Origin: Bacteroidaceae bacterium
Lineage (GTDB): Bacteria > Bacteroidota > Bacteroidia > Bacteroidales > Bacteroidaceae
DNA length: 39,993 nucleotides
Assembly (NCBI GenBank): GCA_016284045.1
Contig: JAEEOB010000148.1
Coordinates: forward strand, 1 to 39,993
Direction: 5' to 3'
Notes under the pieces: model-generated
Database searches by the model: none
Told to the model about the DNA's origin: nothing
The model's input: only the letters and a program-made list of their open reading frames with translations
Shown: positions 1-10,517 of the stretch, piece after piece
Position numbering within the stretch: position 1 is the stretch's first letter
Layout: each line of letters begins with the position of its first letter
Position numbers and translations under genes: made by a program

Positions 1-1
1 A

Positions 2-3000
2 ACAGCTCAGTTGAAAATTGGTTCGTATGTCATTGCCGACAAGGTGTTCCTCGGCAATAATGGTGAGAATCTGGTCACCGATGAAATCCTGAAACGATAT
101 GCAGGAACTGTGTCTTTAGAAGGCCAGGACTATGACTTCAGCACGATGAATTTGACTAACTCCGTACAGTTCGATAAATACATGGACGGTGTGGCCATGA
201 TGATTGAGCCGGAAGTCGTTTTCGATAGTGATGATACTGAAAATGCGAAACCGGAGGACCAGAGGGATTATACGAAGACCTATAAAGCATACTCCACACA
301 GTTTGGTTCCTTCTATTGTGGAGGTAACGTCGGTAGCATGAAGATTAACGGTACTTTCAACGTTAGTTTCAACGACAAGGTGGTTATCTATGATAAAGTC
401 GTAGGTGGCAGTAACATGGCCAATGTCTATGAGAAATACGATGGAGTAACGAAGCTCAATGCCCAGTACTTGGGCGGTCTGTTGGGCGATCCTGGTGCCA
501 ATGGCAATAAGTTGATACTGAATTTCGGCGGTCTGAAGATTCAGCCGAAACGATGGAAGATTCAAAGAGATGCCAATTATCAGGCCATTCTGGATGACAA
601 AGGCAATGAGCAATTTGTGTTGGATACCAACGGCAACCGCATCTTGGAGTGGAATACTGTTGACAGCAGGACATTCAATCCGGAAACAAAGACTTATACA
701 GCAATGTCTTCCGTTGATAAGGGTGGAGACATTACCTACGACCCCGAGAAAGATCTATACCGTCGTTTCCACGGTGGTAACATCTATGGCGGCTGCTACA
801 GCAATGGCCACGTCAACGGTAATGTGGTCATCAACCTGAATGCTTCTCTGGTGGACCGTACGGGAGATAATGCCATCTTCGACGTGGTGGAGGAGAATGA
901 GGGTGAAGCTAAGTTGTATGATGGAAACTATAACATCAAATATCGCAATACAGGAGTCCTTATTGGCGAACAGGGTATGGACCCGCTGGGCCGTGCGTTG
1001 AATGTGTTCGGTGGCGGTTATGGTGCCGATTCTGAGATTTGGGGTAGTGCCACGATCAACCTGAATGCCGGCTACACCTTCCAGATCTTCGGTGGTGGTG
1101 AGCAGGGTGCCATAGGCCAAGCTCTTAGCTACGAGCCTGATCCTAATGACCCGTCTAAGCACAATCTGACATACGAATACAACAAGGATTACAGTACCTA
1201 TATCAACCTAAGTGATATTCACAAATATCCAGGTACTTACCGTGGTGATAAGGACAACTCCGACGAAGTCATCGACCATGAGGAGATGGCAGAGGCCGAG
1301 TTTATCTATGGTGGCAGCTTTGAAGGACTGATTGCTGGCAACACCCACATCAACCTGGGCAATGGCCGCATCTTCAACTCTTTCGCCGGTTCTTGTAATG
1401 CTGACATTCTGGGGCATACCGAGACTTATGTGGGCCGTAATTCCCAAAATGAAAACGATCTGGGCTTCCCATGGATTCGTGACCACATCTATGGCGGAAA
1501 TGATCTTGGCGGACGCATTCTTGGCGGTGCAGACTTTAAAGATCGTCTTAGTACAGATATCGATGTCTTGGGTATGGTGTATAACCCCAAGAACAAGAAG
1601 GATGACGATAACAATCCTGCCCCGGATGTGCTGAAAGCATCGGCTTACACCGAATATGTTCAGGGTCGCGTTGAATACATCTTCGGTGGCTGTTACGGTG
1701 ACTACGACTATACGGATTCCCACTATAAGAGCTATACCTATACGAATGGTGATACGGATACAACTGACGACAATAAGGGAACACCACGTTCAGGGTTCAA
1801 TAAACCCTGGATGGACAATGCTTTCGTGAATTTCAAGCCCAATAGCGATACTCGTAATGCAGTAAAGAAAATATACGGTGCAGGACAGGGGCATGCCTAC
1901 AATCATGCCAGCGATGGCGACCGTGATAAGATGCAGGATCGCAGTTACGTGCTGATAGATAATAGGCAGGACGACGATATTCGTTTCATTAATACGGAGG
2001 TGTTTGGTGCCGGCGACTATAGTGGCGTTGGTATGCGCTATGCTGAATCTGCCACCACGATAGGAAAAACAACCATACCTGCTTTGACTCCCACGGTGGC
2101 CAAAGACAATGATGACGGTGTCACTGCATCTACGGTGATCGACCTGATACGTGGCCATCTGAAGGATGTCTATGGTGCCAGCTACAAGGAAGGTATTACG
2201 CGGCGTACCATCGTCAATGTGCCTAAAGGTTCTACCATCTACCTGAACCGTATCTTCGGCGGCGCTTACGGCTTGGACATCGCAAAGCCCTGCGATGTGT
2301 TCGAGTCCAACGTCAACTATCATAGCCGTGATGCCGTGATGCTGGGGCATTGGATAGATGAAGATCTGGATAAAGACGGCAACCTGATGTCGGGAGGTAT
2401 CTATGGTGGTAACAACAGTGCCCGCCGAACCCTTTACTGCAGGATCAACATTGACGTTCCGGTGGTGCAAAACAAAGCGAAAGGTTATACCACGAAGGTC
2501 TTTGGTGCCGGTTACGGTAAGGACACCTGGGCACAGTACACCGAGGTGAACTTGAATAAAGATGCCAGTGTGTATGAGGTCTATGGCGGCGGCTATGGCG
2601 GTATGGTGCTTAATAAACAGTCTGTCGAAAAATCTGGCCTTGTTCAAGATCTGCCTACAGGCTATACCGATGAAGGATTGAATAGCTATCTGGTGAAGAC
2701 GAATCCCTTGGGTGAGAAGACCAACACCAATGTCTATATCAACAAGGGTGCATACGTGGCTGGTTATGCCTATGGTGCTGGCATGGGTGCCGATGCTTCT
2801 GTCAGCGGAACCACCTATATCGGTCTGCATGGCGGTACGGTTAACAAAGATGTTTACGCAGCCGGGTGGGGTGGTGCCGTATATGATAAGTATAAAGTGG
2901 CTAAGGATGACGATTCCGGCAACGACTTTGTCGCCACCACCAATGCCTATATAGAAGGAGGTACGTTGCGTAATGTCTATGGCGGTGGTTATGAAGGCCC

Positions 3001-6000
3001 CGTGGGTTATCACGATACAAGCACGACAGAAACGACTGATGATATCCTTGGTGTCTCCAATGTCACGATTGGTATCCGTGAAGATCAGGATCAGGCAACG
3101 CTGCCTGAAGGTTATGGCTTCTACAAAGGCGTGCCTGCCGTTCAGCGTAATGCCTATGGTGCTGGTGAGGGTGGCCCTGTCTATGGAACAGCCAACCTGA
3201 CCATCAACAACGGATATATTGGCTATGTTCACCTTCTGGCTGGTCAGGCTCTTGATGAAGAGGGCAATATCGTCAGTGACTCAGAGGAGACCACAGCGCG
3301 CTATGAGGAGCTGGTCAGCGATGCTACTTGGGCAGTCCCCTCCGAGCGAAAAGGCCGACTGAAGGACTGCGGCAATGCCTTCGGTGGTGGTTACGACGAT
3401 AAGAGCCTTGTGGACTTTACCAACGTCACAATGTGGGGCGGCATTGTCCGTAGCAGTCTCTACGGTGGCGGTGAGATTGCCACCGTGGGTCGTGGAAAGA
3501 CCAAAAACCTGACGGGCTTGGATCGTGAGTTGGAGGCTATTTATAAGTATGGCAAGACACGTATCGAGTTGTTCAACGGCCATGTGAAGCGCAACGTGTT
3601 TGGCGGCGGCAAGGGCTATAACATCTTGGGATATGGTGGTACTCATGAGCTCTATACTGACGGTTATGTGTTCGGACAGACAGAGGTGCATATCCACGGA
3701 GGTGAGATCGGTACGGTGGAAGGTATGGCACTCCAGTCTGACGGTACCGGCGGCTACGGCAACGTGTTTGGCGGCGGCGACGTGGGCTACGTATTCGGAA
3801 ATGGCTACTTCAATGCCAAAACCATCGCCGACAAAGCAGCCAACCCCAAAGGAACAACCGGCTCACCTAACCATTGGTACTATTATGAAGGCGCTTCAGG
3901 CAGTGAGACCCTCACCGAGGACTGCTCGGTGATTATCTCGCCTTATCTGCAGGTGAGACCTGGCAATAGCATAACCTATGATGGCAAGACCTACAATGCA
4001 TATGACTATGTGCCGACAGACTATCTGAACACACTGCAGGCAACGAAGACCAATGGTGCATGGGCAGGCAAATGGGCTGAGCTATACACTGGCGATGCGG
4101 ATGGCGAAAAGGAACGAGGCATCACCATCCACAATGCCGTGTTTGCGGGTGGCAATGTGTCGACGAACAGCGATAATACCTATGCCAACGCCCCCACGGT
4201 GTTCGGCAATTCTACGGCGACCGTCTACGATGTCTACCATCGTGACTTCATCTCTATCGGTACGGAGCATACCGGTGGTATCTACGGCGGCGGCAACCTC
4301 TCTGTGGTCGACGGCTACCGCGAACTGAACATCACCAACTACGGCACCGACTACTACGGACTGGGTACGCAAATCTCGCTGGCAGAGTATCAGAAGCTGA
4401 CCAACCGCGAGCGTGCCTACTTCCAGTTGGAATACCAGTGCCAACAAGAGGTTACAATCAATGGGCACGAGTATCATGTGAATGACAGAATCAGCGAAGA
4501 GGAGTATGAACATCTGGATGAAAGTTTCAAAAACGAAACCTATTGGAAGCAGTTCGGTTTCTGCTCCATCTATGCCGGCCGCCTGCTGAATACCATCCAG
4601 CGCGCCGACTTCTGTGGTGTCTATGGCTCGCGCATGGTGCTCCAGGGTGCCAAGGACCGTGTGGTTGATTCGGACGACAAGACAGAGTACACCATCAACC
4701 GCGTGGGCGAGGTGTCGCTGAACAAGCAGCTGTCTGTGGCTGGTGATACGGACGACAAGTCGAAAGTACATGGCAACTATTTCGGTATCTACAGCGTGGT
4801 GAACTACTTGGGTAACCTGACCAGCGACGTGAAGTTCGATGATGTCTACCTCAAATATGATTCACAGAGCAAAACTGGAGTACCGGTTGCAAAAGATGGT
4901 GGTGGGAATTATACTTACTACAACTGGAAGACAGAGCGCCTGACCAAGCGTGACCGTAACAACGGTACTTGTCATAATCAGGTGGCACTGGCATCAGGTG
5001 TGTTCCTGGAACTGACCACAGAGAACAGCACGCCTGCCAAGAAAGACTATGGCTATATCACCGGTATCGTGGAACTCGACCTCATCAACGTGAAGAAGGA
5101 TATCGAGGGCGGTGGCTATGTCTATGCCAAGAACGAGCATGGCGTACGCACTGAGCACCAAGAGTACGAAAACGTCCTTCTCTCTGACTATAACAAAGGG
5201 GCAAGTAATGGAAGCAACGTTGAAGCACGTACCCATAAGCGTTACACTTATCACCAAGGTAGTGGTGATGACCCACAAATTCTCGACCTCGAGACCTCCG
5301 GCAACTTCATCCACAAGACGAAGCGTATTGTCGACGACTGCTATCCCAACAATGGTGTCTATAGAGACGGCTATGTACAGTCGCCCGCCCACTACTGGTT
5401 TATCAAGGGTGAGGTGTACATCTACGACCAGGTGGTGTCGGCATACGCCGGCTCAGCCTCTGCCTACTCTAAGGAGGTGAGAATACCGTTGACCATCACG
5501 GCTGGCTCGAACGGTAAGCTGCAGCTGCTCAACGTCCAGGAGAACCGCTATGCATATTATGGCGACTATACTCAGACCACAAAGATGACTGCAGACGGTG
5601 TGAAGGTGAACAACGAGAGCGAGACCTACCATCTGAACGATGTCATCACCTGGTGGGACTGGAATCAGTTGCCGGCAAACGAACAGAAGTACTTCGTCAA
5701 AGATACGTATGTCAACATCGACACTTGCTCTGTCAATGGCGTTACATATCCTACGGGTACTTACGCCATGCTGCCAGATGATGTTGCATCATTCAACATG
5801 AACTCTGTTCTCGACAAGAAGGGCAAGCCCGTGGAGCATTTCGAAGACATGTTCCGTACGTCGAATAACATCAGCCACAATACAGGTTATGTCCTCACCC
5901 TCGACATGAACAGCCCGAAAGACTGGGATGACTGGTATAGTCCTATTTCTGGTAGCAGCACCTACACCGTTAACGGCACTACTGTAACTACCAATAGGAA

Positions 6001-9000
6001 GAGGAAAGAGGATTATAATTCATCAACAGATGCGAGCACCTACCGTGAAGGCCCGACATTCAGACTGAAGGAGGGACAGCAGGCAGGTCTGTATGGCCAG
6101 CGTGATTATGAAGAAGGAGAAATCATCGCTAAGGAAGTCTATGATGACTACACCACGACCGTTTCAACAATGACTCCTCAGCCAACAGGACAGGCTTCAG
6201 TGGATGAGGCTTACGTGGCAAAGGTGGCTACAGGAAACGTTCAGGCCGGTAACGCCAAGCCAAAGTCGGAAGTGGGAAGCGATACTAATTACGAGGAGGC
6301 CTTCGTCTGCGTCAACACCATACAGTTGGGTGAGGAAGACTTTATCCTGCGAGGCGAACTGGTAGGACTGAGTCAGCTGAGCACTCTTGCAAGCAAATAC
6401 ATGACTTATAACAATAACAAGTCCAATACGGACGATGTCACAGATGCTGAAGCATTAGAATATGTCGAGTCGTGTCTGACCAAGGCCTATATCTGTAAGA
6501 CAGGAGGAAAGTATGGCGGCCAGTACTTCAAGTCAGGTGAGAACTACAGTGCCCTGAAGTCATGGTGCTCGCTGACCGATGACCGCGATAAGTTCGAGTT
6601 CAACTACGATGCCCTCGACGTGCTGTCTGATCCTACGTATTCGGGTAATACTTCTCTTTATCGCAGTCCTTATAGCGACATCAAACCCGTGGAGTACACG
6701 GCGGTCTATACGGGAACGGGAAGTATTACATATAAAGACGGAAATAATGTTGAGCATACTTTGACCAGCAGTTCTGCTCCTATCTCCCGTGAGGACTTTG
6801 AGAATTACATTCCGAACGAGCAGCTCCATTATACCCGACTTAAGATTGATGCCGGTTCCGACCTGCAGGACGTCTATATCGCAAAAGAGAACTTTATCTA
6901 CGGCGGTGTGCCTTTCGCCAAGGGACAGGATCTCACACAGAAGGAATATGAGGCATTGGACCCCGACAGTAAGAACAAAGTCCAGACTGTTCAATTCACC
7001 AAAGAATCCGCAGAGCGGACTGTGTACTATTGTTATGAAGGCTATACGCCATCAAGCACCTCAACCACGATCACTCCAATGAGCGGCACATTTGGTTCTG
7101 CCGGTTCTGTCATCTCCGAGAGTGACTATAGGAACAACGTTCCCAACCTCCAGAAGGACTTTGTCGTTCAGGGTATGGAGCCGACGGAAACCACCACGCT
7201 CTACGTCAGTCGCGAGTCGAATGCCAAGGATGTGACATCAGAGAAGGTCATCACCGTGGTCTACCAGTACAACTACTATGAGGCCGACGACGAGGGTGAG
7301 GGCGTGAGCTACGTGAACGAGCTGCATGTGGTGAACATTCACCTGCAGCTGGAGAGCGGTGTACCTGAGATAGGACCGCTGAACCCGCCGCCCACCGTAC
7401 TGCCAGGTACCCCTGTGGGCATGAAGGCGCCGTCGGTGAATCCCGGACTCTATGAAATCATCTCCAACGGATGGGAGATGTACACTGATGAGACTGATGC
7501 CGAGCACAACCGCAACGGACAGCCGTTCACCAACAACAGTACCAAGCTCTATTGGTATCAGAACGAGAAAGTGTGGGTGGCCTTCTACTCCAGGACTTAT
7601 CTGGGCAAGACTTATTCGAATCCTGTACCCATCAGCGTGGCTAACTACCACGACCTGGATGCTGTGATGCTGGATAAGGAGCATCACATGTACGTGGATC
7701 ATCCTGATGTGATGCGCAACTCGAAGATCTATCTCGACAACCGCGACTGCGAGAGCAATGCCACAAAGAGCGAGCTCGACCTGCTGAAGGACTTCTTCGA
7801 CCTGAGCCTGCAGACCTCCGTAGCAACAGAGGGTGCCACGAAGGATCATGCCCTGCTCAACAGCCGTGTCAAGGGCGGAAACCGTTTGGAGTTCATTCTC
7901 AACAGTAATATCAGCCCGAAGGCTTACACCGACTGGACGTCTATCGGCGATGATACCCAGTGCTTCGAGGGCAACCTGCACGGCGACGGTTATACCATCA
8001 GCGGCCTGAATAAATCGCTGTTCGGCAAACTATGCGGCAGCGTCTATAACCTTGGTGTCACCGGCTCGTTCACTACGGCTGGTGTGGCAGATACAGGTGA
8101 TGGCTTCGTGGAGAACTGCTGGATCAGTACGACGGGCTCCACACCGCAGGAAAGTAAGCCAAAGGCTGTCTTTGGTAATCCAACGGTAGAGGGCTACACT
8201 CCATTGGTCAATTGCTACTATCCGGAGAGTAATGCCGCCCTTTACGCTGACGGCCTTGCCACTAAGATGCCAGACCGTTCGTTCTACAATGGTGAGGTGG
8301 CATACGACCTGAATGGCTTCTACCTGGCTAAGCGCTATTACGACAACAACACGTCGTGGACAGGCGAGAAGGAGCCGTACCTGTATCTCACCGTCGATGA
8401 TGAAGGCAAATTGCCAGACCTGCCTGCTACCAGTAATTATCCTAAAGCGTTTGCCTACTATCAGCCCGACATGAAGGTGCCGGAAGGTGTGACCCTGCCA
8501 TATCTGGGCTATGTGGAGAACCGCTTCTACGATGGCGATTTCCGCTATGCGGGAGGAACCGTCCCGGAAGGCAATGACGATCGTATGAGGGTGATCGGAG
8601 AGGGCACGGATGCCACTGCCTATTTCGCTACGATCTGGCCCGACGACTATCTCTTCTTCGGACAGATGCTGACCTATGGTTACGATGAGTCTAACCAGCA
8701 CCAGGAGATACCGTCGCGAATCTTCAAGCAGGATAATCGGATTCCGTACTCCAAGCAGAGCAATCGCGTCTACCGTGCACCGGCTTACTTCCGCAGCAAG
8801 GAGAAGTCCGTGGTTCACTACAATCCACAGGCCTACCTGACGGCTTACTCTGCACCAAAGACCGTCACCGACACCGACTTGAAACCGGCTTATCCCAATA
8901 TGACGGCAGTAGACTTCTCCGGACATAACGACATAGGCGGCTCTGAGAAGTACAAGCAGGGCTGGAACAACAGTCTATTCTATGAGCCGCTGCTCGATGA

Positions 9001-10453
9001 TGATGGTCTGATAGGTGTGTCCAACAATGGTGAGACACCCAACCTGTTGGTCTATGCTCCGGCAGAAACAGCGACAAATGGCGGCTATGCCAACAAGAAT
9101 AGTTACGACGTGCTGAACAGCTACTTCATCGGCTCAGCAGCCAACCGCTCTGAGCCAGTGTATGAACAGTACACGGAATCCGGTGGCAAATACAATGACG
9201 GTAAGACCTATGGACGTATTTACAATGCATCCACTTCGTCTATCCGTGGCCATCTGGTGCAGAGCGACCTGACAACCACGACCGACCATCTGCTGGTGGA
9301 CAAGCGCGATTTCAACTGCCCGATACCTTATAGAATGGGCAGCGACTACCGAATGTGGTATCAGCGTCAACCCGACAACTTCGTGACGGCCTCCTGGAGC
9401 AATGATGCTACCCCGAAGCGCACCACCAAGGGCTGGGAGGGCGTCAGCCTGCCATTCGAGGCCGAGATTGTCGCCACGCAGGACAAGGGTGAGATTACAC
9501 ACTTCTATCAGGGCAGCACAGCTGGCCACGAATACTGGCTGCGCGAACTCGATGGCAGTAAGACATTCAAGTCGACAGATGTGGATGGCGTAAAGGAGGC
9601 CACCTTCAATCCGCTGGCTGTCGGTACGAACAGGAAAGACTATTCGAACACATTCCTGTGGGACTACTATTATAGTAAAGAAAGCTATTGGGATCAGAAT
9701 ACGGATGAATACCAAAAGCGGTATTACAGTGAGGACTACCTGGAAGAATTGTATCCTGTGACGAACTATCCGTACTCACAGGGAGGTACGCCTTACCTTA
9801 TCGGCTTCCCGGGAAGCACCTACTATGAGTTTGACCTGAGCGGCACTTGGACACCTGCCCATCGCTACCGTGAAGGTGTTATCGCAAGTCCTGGCAAGCA
9901 GATTGTCACATTTGCTTCGCCTACAGGATCCTCTATTGGGAGAAGCGATGATAAGACGGGTGTGACAGTAAGCGGCTACACGTTCAAACCAAACTATCTG
10001 AACAATCCTAGACTGGAGAACAGTAAGCATGCATTCCTACTCAATGCTGACGGCAATAGCTATGTGGAGGATAACACCAACACGACGGAAGCAAAGGTAA
10101 CGGCCTTCCGGCCATACTTCACCGCAGCATCTAATGGTGGTGCCCGTGCGACGACCCGCAGCATCGTCTTCAGCAGCGACCAGTCGGAGCTGAAGGGTGT
10201 GGAAGAGCATGGCGATCCTTCGAAGGAAGAGATTGGCGGTGGCCTGGAGATCTACGCCAAGAAGCATCTGGTGGTGGTGACCTCCAATCTGCATCTGCCT
10301 ACCGACGTACGCATCGTCAACACAGCAGGTATCGCCCTGAGCACGTTCACCATCGAGCCAGGCGAGACCATCGAGACACGTGTCAACATCTCTGGCATCT
10401 ATATCGTACAGACGGCTGACGGAGTGTATACGAAGAAACTGTCGGTAAAATAG
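2..10453 (+). CDS. Giant repeat-rich secreted surface protein with T9SS-type tail, 5' partial
   Basis: The frame is open from base 2 and the protein has no signal peptide, so the true start lies upstream; the TTG at 11 is only the first in-frame candidate start. At least 3480 residues are seen. Residues about 90-1440 are a run of short glycine-rich repeats with cores such as VFGGG, IYGGN and VYGAG, alternating with beta-strand-like TxVxI stretches, which suggests a beta-helix or stacked-sheet fold. Residues about 1450-2400 carry repeated I-S-x-x-E-Y-x-x-L modules. A GLUG-like stretch lies near residues 2640-2700. The last 70 residues, ending YTKKLSVK, look like a type A T9SS sorting domain. 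The inferred role is a surface-anchored adhesin or stalk; function cannot be read from sequence. The next gene, 64 bp downstream, also has a T9SS-like tail. Confidence 0.85.
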   Translation, partial: TAQLKIGSYVIADKVFLGNNGENLVTDEILKRYAGTVSLEGQDYDFSTMNLTNSVQFDKYMDGVAMMIEPEVVFDSDDTENAKPEDQRDYTKTYKAYSTQFGSFYCGGNVGSMKINGTFNVSFNDKVVIYDKVVGGSNMANVYEKYDGVTKLNAQYLGGLLGDPGANGNKLILNFGGLKIQPKRWKIQRDANYQAILDDKGNEQFVLDTNGNRILEWNTVDSRTFNPETKTYTAMSSVDKGGDITYDPEKDLYRRFHGGNIYGGCYSNGHVNGNVVINLNASLVDRTGDNAIFDVVEENEGEAKLYDGNYNIKYRNTGVLIGEQGMDPLGRALNVFGGGYGADSEIWGSATINLNAGYTFQIFGGGEQGAIGQALSYEPDPNDPSKHNLTYEYNKDYSTYINLSDIHKYPGTYRGDKDNSDEVIDHEEMAEAEFIYGGSFEGLIAGNTHINLGNGRIFNSFAGSCNADILGHTETYVGRNSQNENDLGFPWIRDHIYGGNDLGGRILGGADFKDRLSTDIDVLGMVYNPKNKKDDDNNPAPDVLKASAYTEYVQGRVEYIFGGCYGDYDYTDSHYKSYTYTNGDTDTTDDNKGTPRSGFNKPWMDNAFVNFKPNSDTRNAVKKIYGAGQGHAYNHASDGDRDKMQDRSYVLIDNRQDDDIRFINTEVFGAGDYSGVGMRYAESATTIGKTTIPALTPTVAKDNDDGVTASTVIDLIRGHLKDVYGASYKEGITRRTIVNVPKGSTIYLNRIFGGAYGLDIAKPCDVFESNVNYHSRDAVMLGHWIDEDLDKDGNLMSGGIYGGNNSARRTLYCRINIDVPVVQNKAKGYTTKVFGAGYGKDTWAQYTEVNLNKDASVYEVYGGGYGGMVLNKQSVEKSGLVQDLPTGYTDEGLNSYLVKTNPLGEKTNTNVYINKGAYVAGYAYGAGMGADASVSGTTYIGLHGGTVNKDVYAAGWGGAVYDKYKVAKDDDSGNDFVATTNAYIEGGTLRNVYGGGYEGPVGYHDTSTTETTDDILGVSNVTIGIREDQDQATLPEGYGFYKGVPAVQRNAYGAGEGGPVYGTANLTINNGYIGYVHLLAGQALDEEGNIVSDSEETTARYEELVSDATWAVPSERKGRLKDCGNAFGGGYDDKSLVDFTNVTMWGGIVRSSLYGGGEIATVGRGKTKNLTGLDRELEAIYKYGKTRIELFNGHVKRNVFGGGKGYNILGYGGTHELYTDGYVFGQTEVHIHGGEIGTVEGMALQSDGTGGYGNVFGGGDVGYVFGNGYFNAKTIADKAANPKGTTGSPNHWYYYEGASGSETLTEDCSVIISPYLQVRPGNSITYDGKTYNAYDYVPTDYLNTLQATKTNGAWAGKWAELYTGDADGEKERGITIHNAVFAGGNVSTNSDNTYANAPTVFGNSTATVYDVYHRDFISIGTEHTGGIYGGGNLSVVDGYRELNITNYGTDYYGLGTQISLAEYQKLTNRERAYFQLEYQCQQEVTINGHEYHVNDRISEEEYEHLDESFKNETYWKQFGFCSIYAGRLLNTIQRADFCGVYGSRMVLQGAKDRVVDSDDKTEYTINRVGEVSLNKQLSVAGDTDDKSKVHGNYFGIYSVVNYLGNLTSDVKFDDVYLKYDSQSKTGVPVAKDGGGNYTYYNWKTERLTKRDRNNGTCHNQVALASGVFLELTTENSTPAKKDYGYITGIVELDLINVKKDIEGGGYVYAKNEHGVRTEHQEYENVLLSDYNKGASNGSNVEARTHKRYTYHQGSGDDPQILDLETSGNFIHKTKRIVDDCYPNNGVYRDGYVQSPAHYWFIKGEVYIYDQVVSAYAGSASAYSKEVRIPLTITAGSNGKLQLLNVQENRYAYYGDYTQTTKMTADGVKVNNESETYHLNDVITWWDWNQLPANEQKYFVKDTYVNIDTCSVNGVTYPTGTYAMLPDDVASFNMNSVLDKKGKPVEHFEDMFRTSNNISHNTGYVLTLDMNSPKDWDDWYSPISGSSTYTVNGTTVTTNRKRKEDYNSSTDASTYREGPTFRLKEGQQAGLYGQRDYEEGEIIAKEVYDDYTTTVSTMTPQPTGQASVDEAYVAKVATGNVQAGNAKPKSEVGSDTNYEEAFVCVNTIQLGEEDFILRGELVGLSQLSTLASKYMTYNNNKSNTDDVTDAEALEYVESCLTKAYICKTGGKYGGQYFKSGENYSALKSWCSLTDDRDKFEFNYDALDVLSDPTYSGNTSLYRSPYSDIKPVEYTAVYTGTGSITYKDGNNVEHTLTSSSAPISREDFENYIPNEQLHYTRLKIDAGSDLQDVYIAKENFIYGGVPFAKGQDLTQKEYEALDPDSKNKVQTVQFTKESAERTVYYCYEGYTPSSTSTTITPMSGTFGSAGSVISESDYRNNVPNLQKDFVVQGMEPTETTTLYVSRESNAKDVTSEKVITVVYQYNYYEADDEGEGVSYVNELHVVNIHLQLESGVPEIGPLNPPPTVLPGTPVGMKAPSVNPGLYEIISNGWEMYTDETDAEHNRNGQPFTNNSTKLYWYQNEKVWVAFYSRTYLGKTYSNPVPISVANYHDLDAVMLDKEHHMYVDHPDVMRNSKIYLDNRDCESNATKSELDLLKDFFDLSLQTSVATEGATKDHALLNSRVKGGNRLEFILNSNISPKAYTDWTSIGDDTQCFEGNLHGDGYTISGLNKSLFGKLCGSVYNLGVTGSFTTAGVADTGDGFVENCWISTTGSTPQESKPKAVFGNPTVEGYTPLVNCYYPESNAALYADGLATKMPDRSFYNGEVAYDLNGFYLAKRYYDNNTSWTGEKEPYLYLTVDDEGKLPDLPATSNYPKAFAYYQPDMKVPEGVTLPYLGYVENRFYDGDFRYAGGTVPEGNDDRMRVIGEGTDATAYFATIWPDDYLFFGQMLTYGYDESNQHQEIPSRIFKQDNRIPYSKQSNRVYRAPAYFRSKEKSVVHYNPQAYLTAYSAPKTVTDTDLKPAYPNMTAVDFSGHNDIGGSEKYKQGWNNSLFYEPLLDDDGLIGVSNNGETPNLLVYAPAETATNGGYANKNSYDVLNSYFIGSAANRSEPVYEQYTESGGKYNDGKTYGRIYNASTSSIRGHLVQSDLTTTTDHLLVDKRDFNCPIPYRMGSDYRMWYQRQPDNFVTASWSNDATPKRTTKGWEGVSLPFEAEIVATQDKGEITHFYQGSTAGHEYWLRELDGSKTFKSTDVDGVKEATFNPLAVGTNRKDYSNTFLWDYYYSKESYWDQNTDEYQKRYYSEDYLEELYPVTNYPYSQGGTPYLIGFPGSTYYEFDLSGTWTPAHRYREGVIASPGKQIVTFASPTGSSIGRSDDKTGVTVSGYTFKPNYLNNPRLENSKHAFLLNADGNSYVEDNTNTTEAKVTAFRPYFTAASNGGARATTRSIVFSSDQSELKGVEEHGDPSKEEIGGGLEIYAKKHLVVVTSNLHLPTDVRIVNTAGIALSTFTIEPGETIETRVNISGIYIVQTADGVYTKKLSVK

Positions 10454-10517
10454 TAATACAACCTATAAATGATAAATGACGAATAGCAATAAATTATAAA
10501 AACAAAAAAGAACAAGT

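Noticed and set aside
1790-3232. 480-aa minus-strand open frame inside the first giant gene
   Set aside because: It is antisense to a clearly coding repeat region; its composition follows the complement of the GGG repeats and it shows no signal peptide or family motif.
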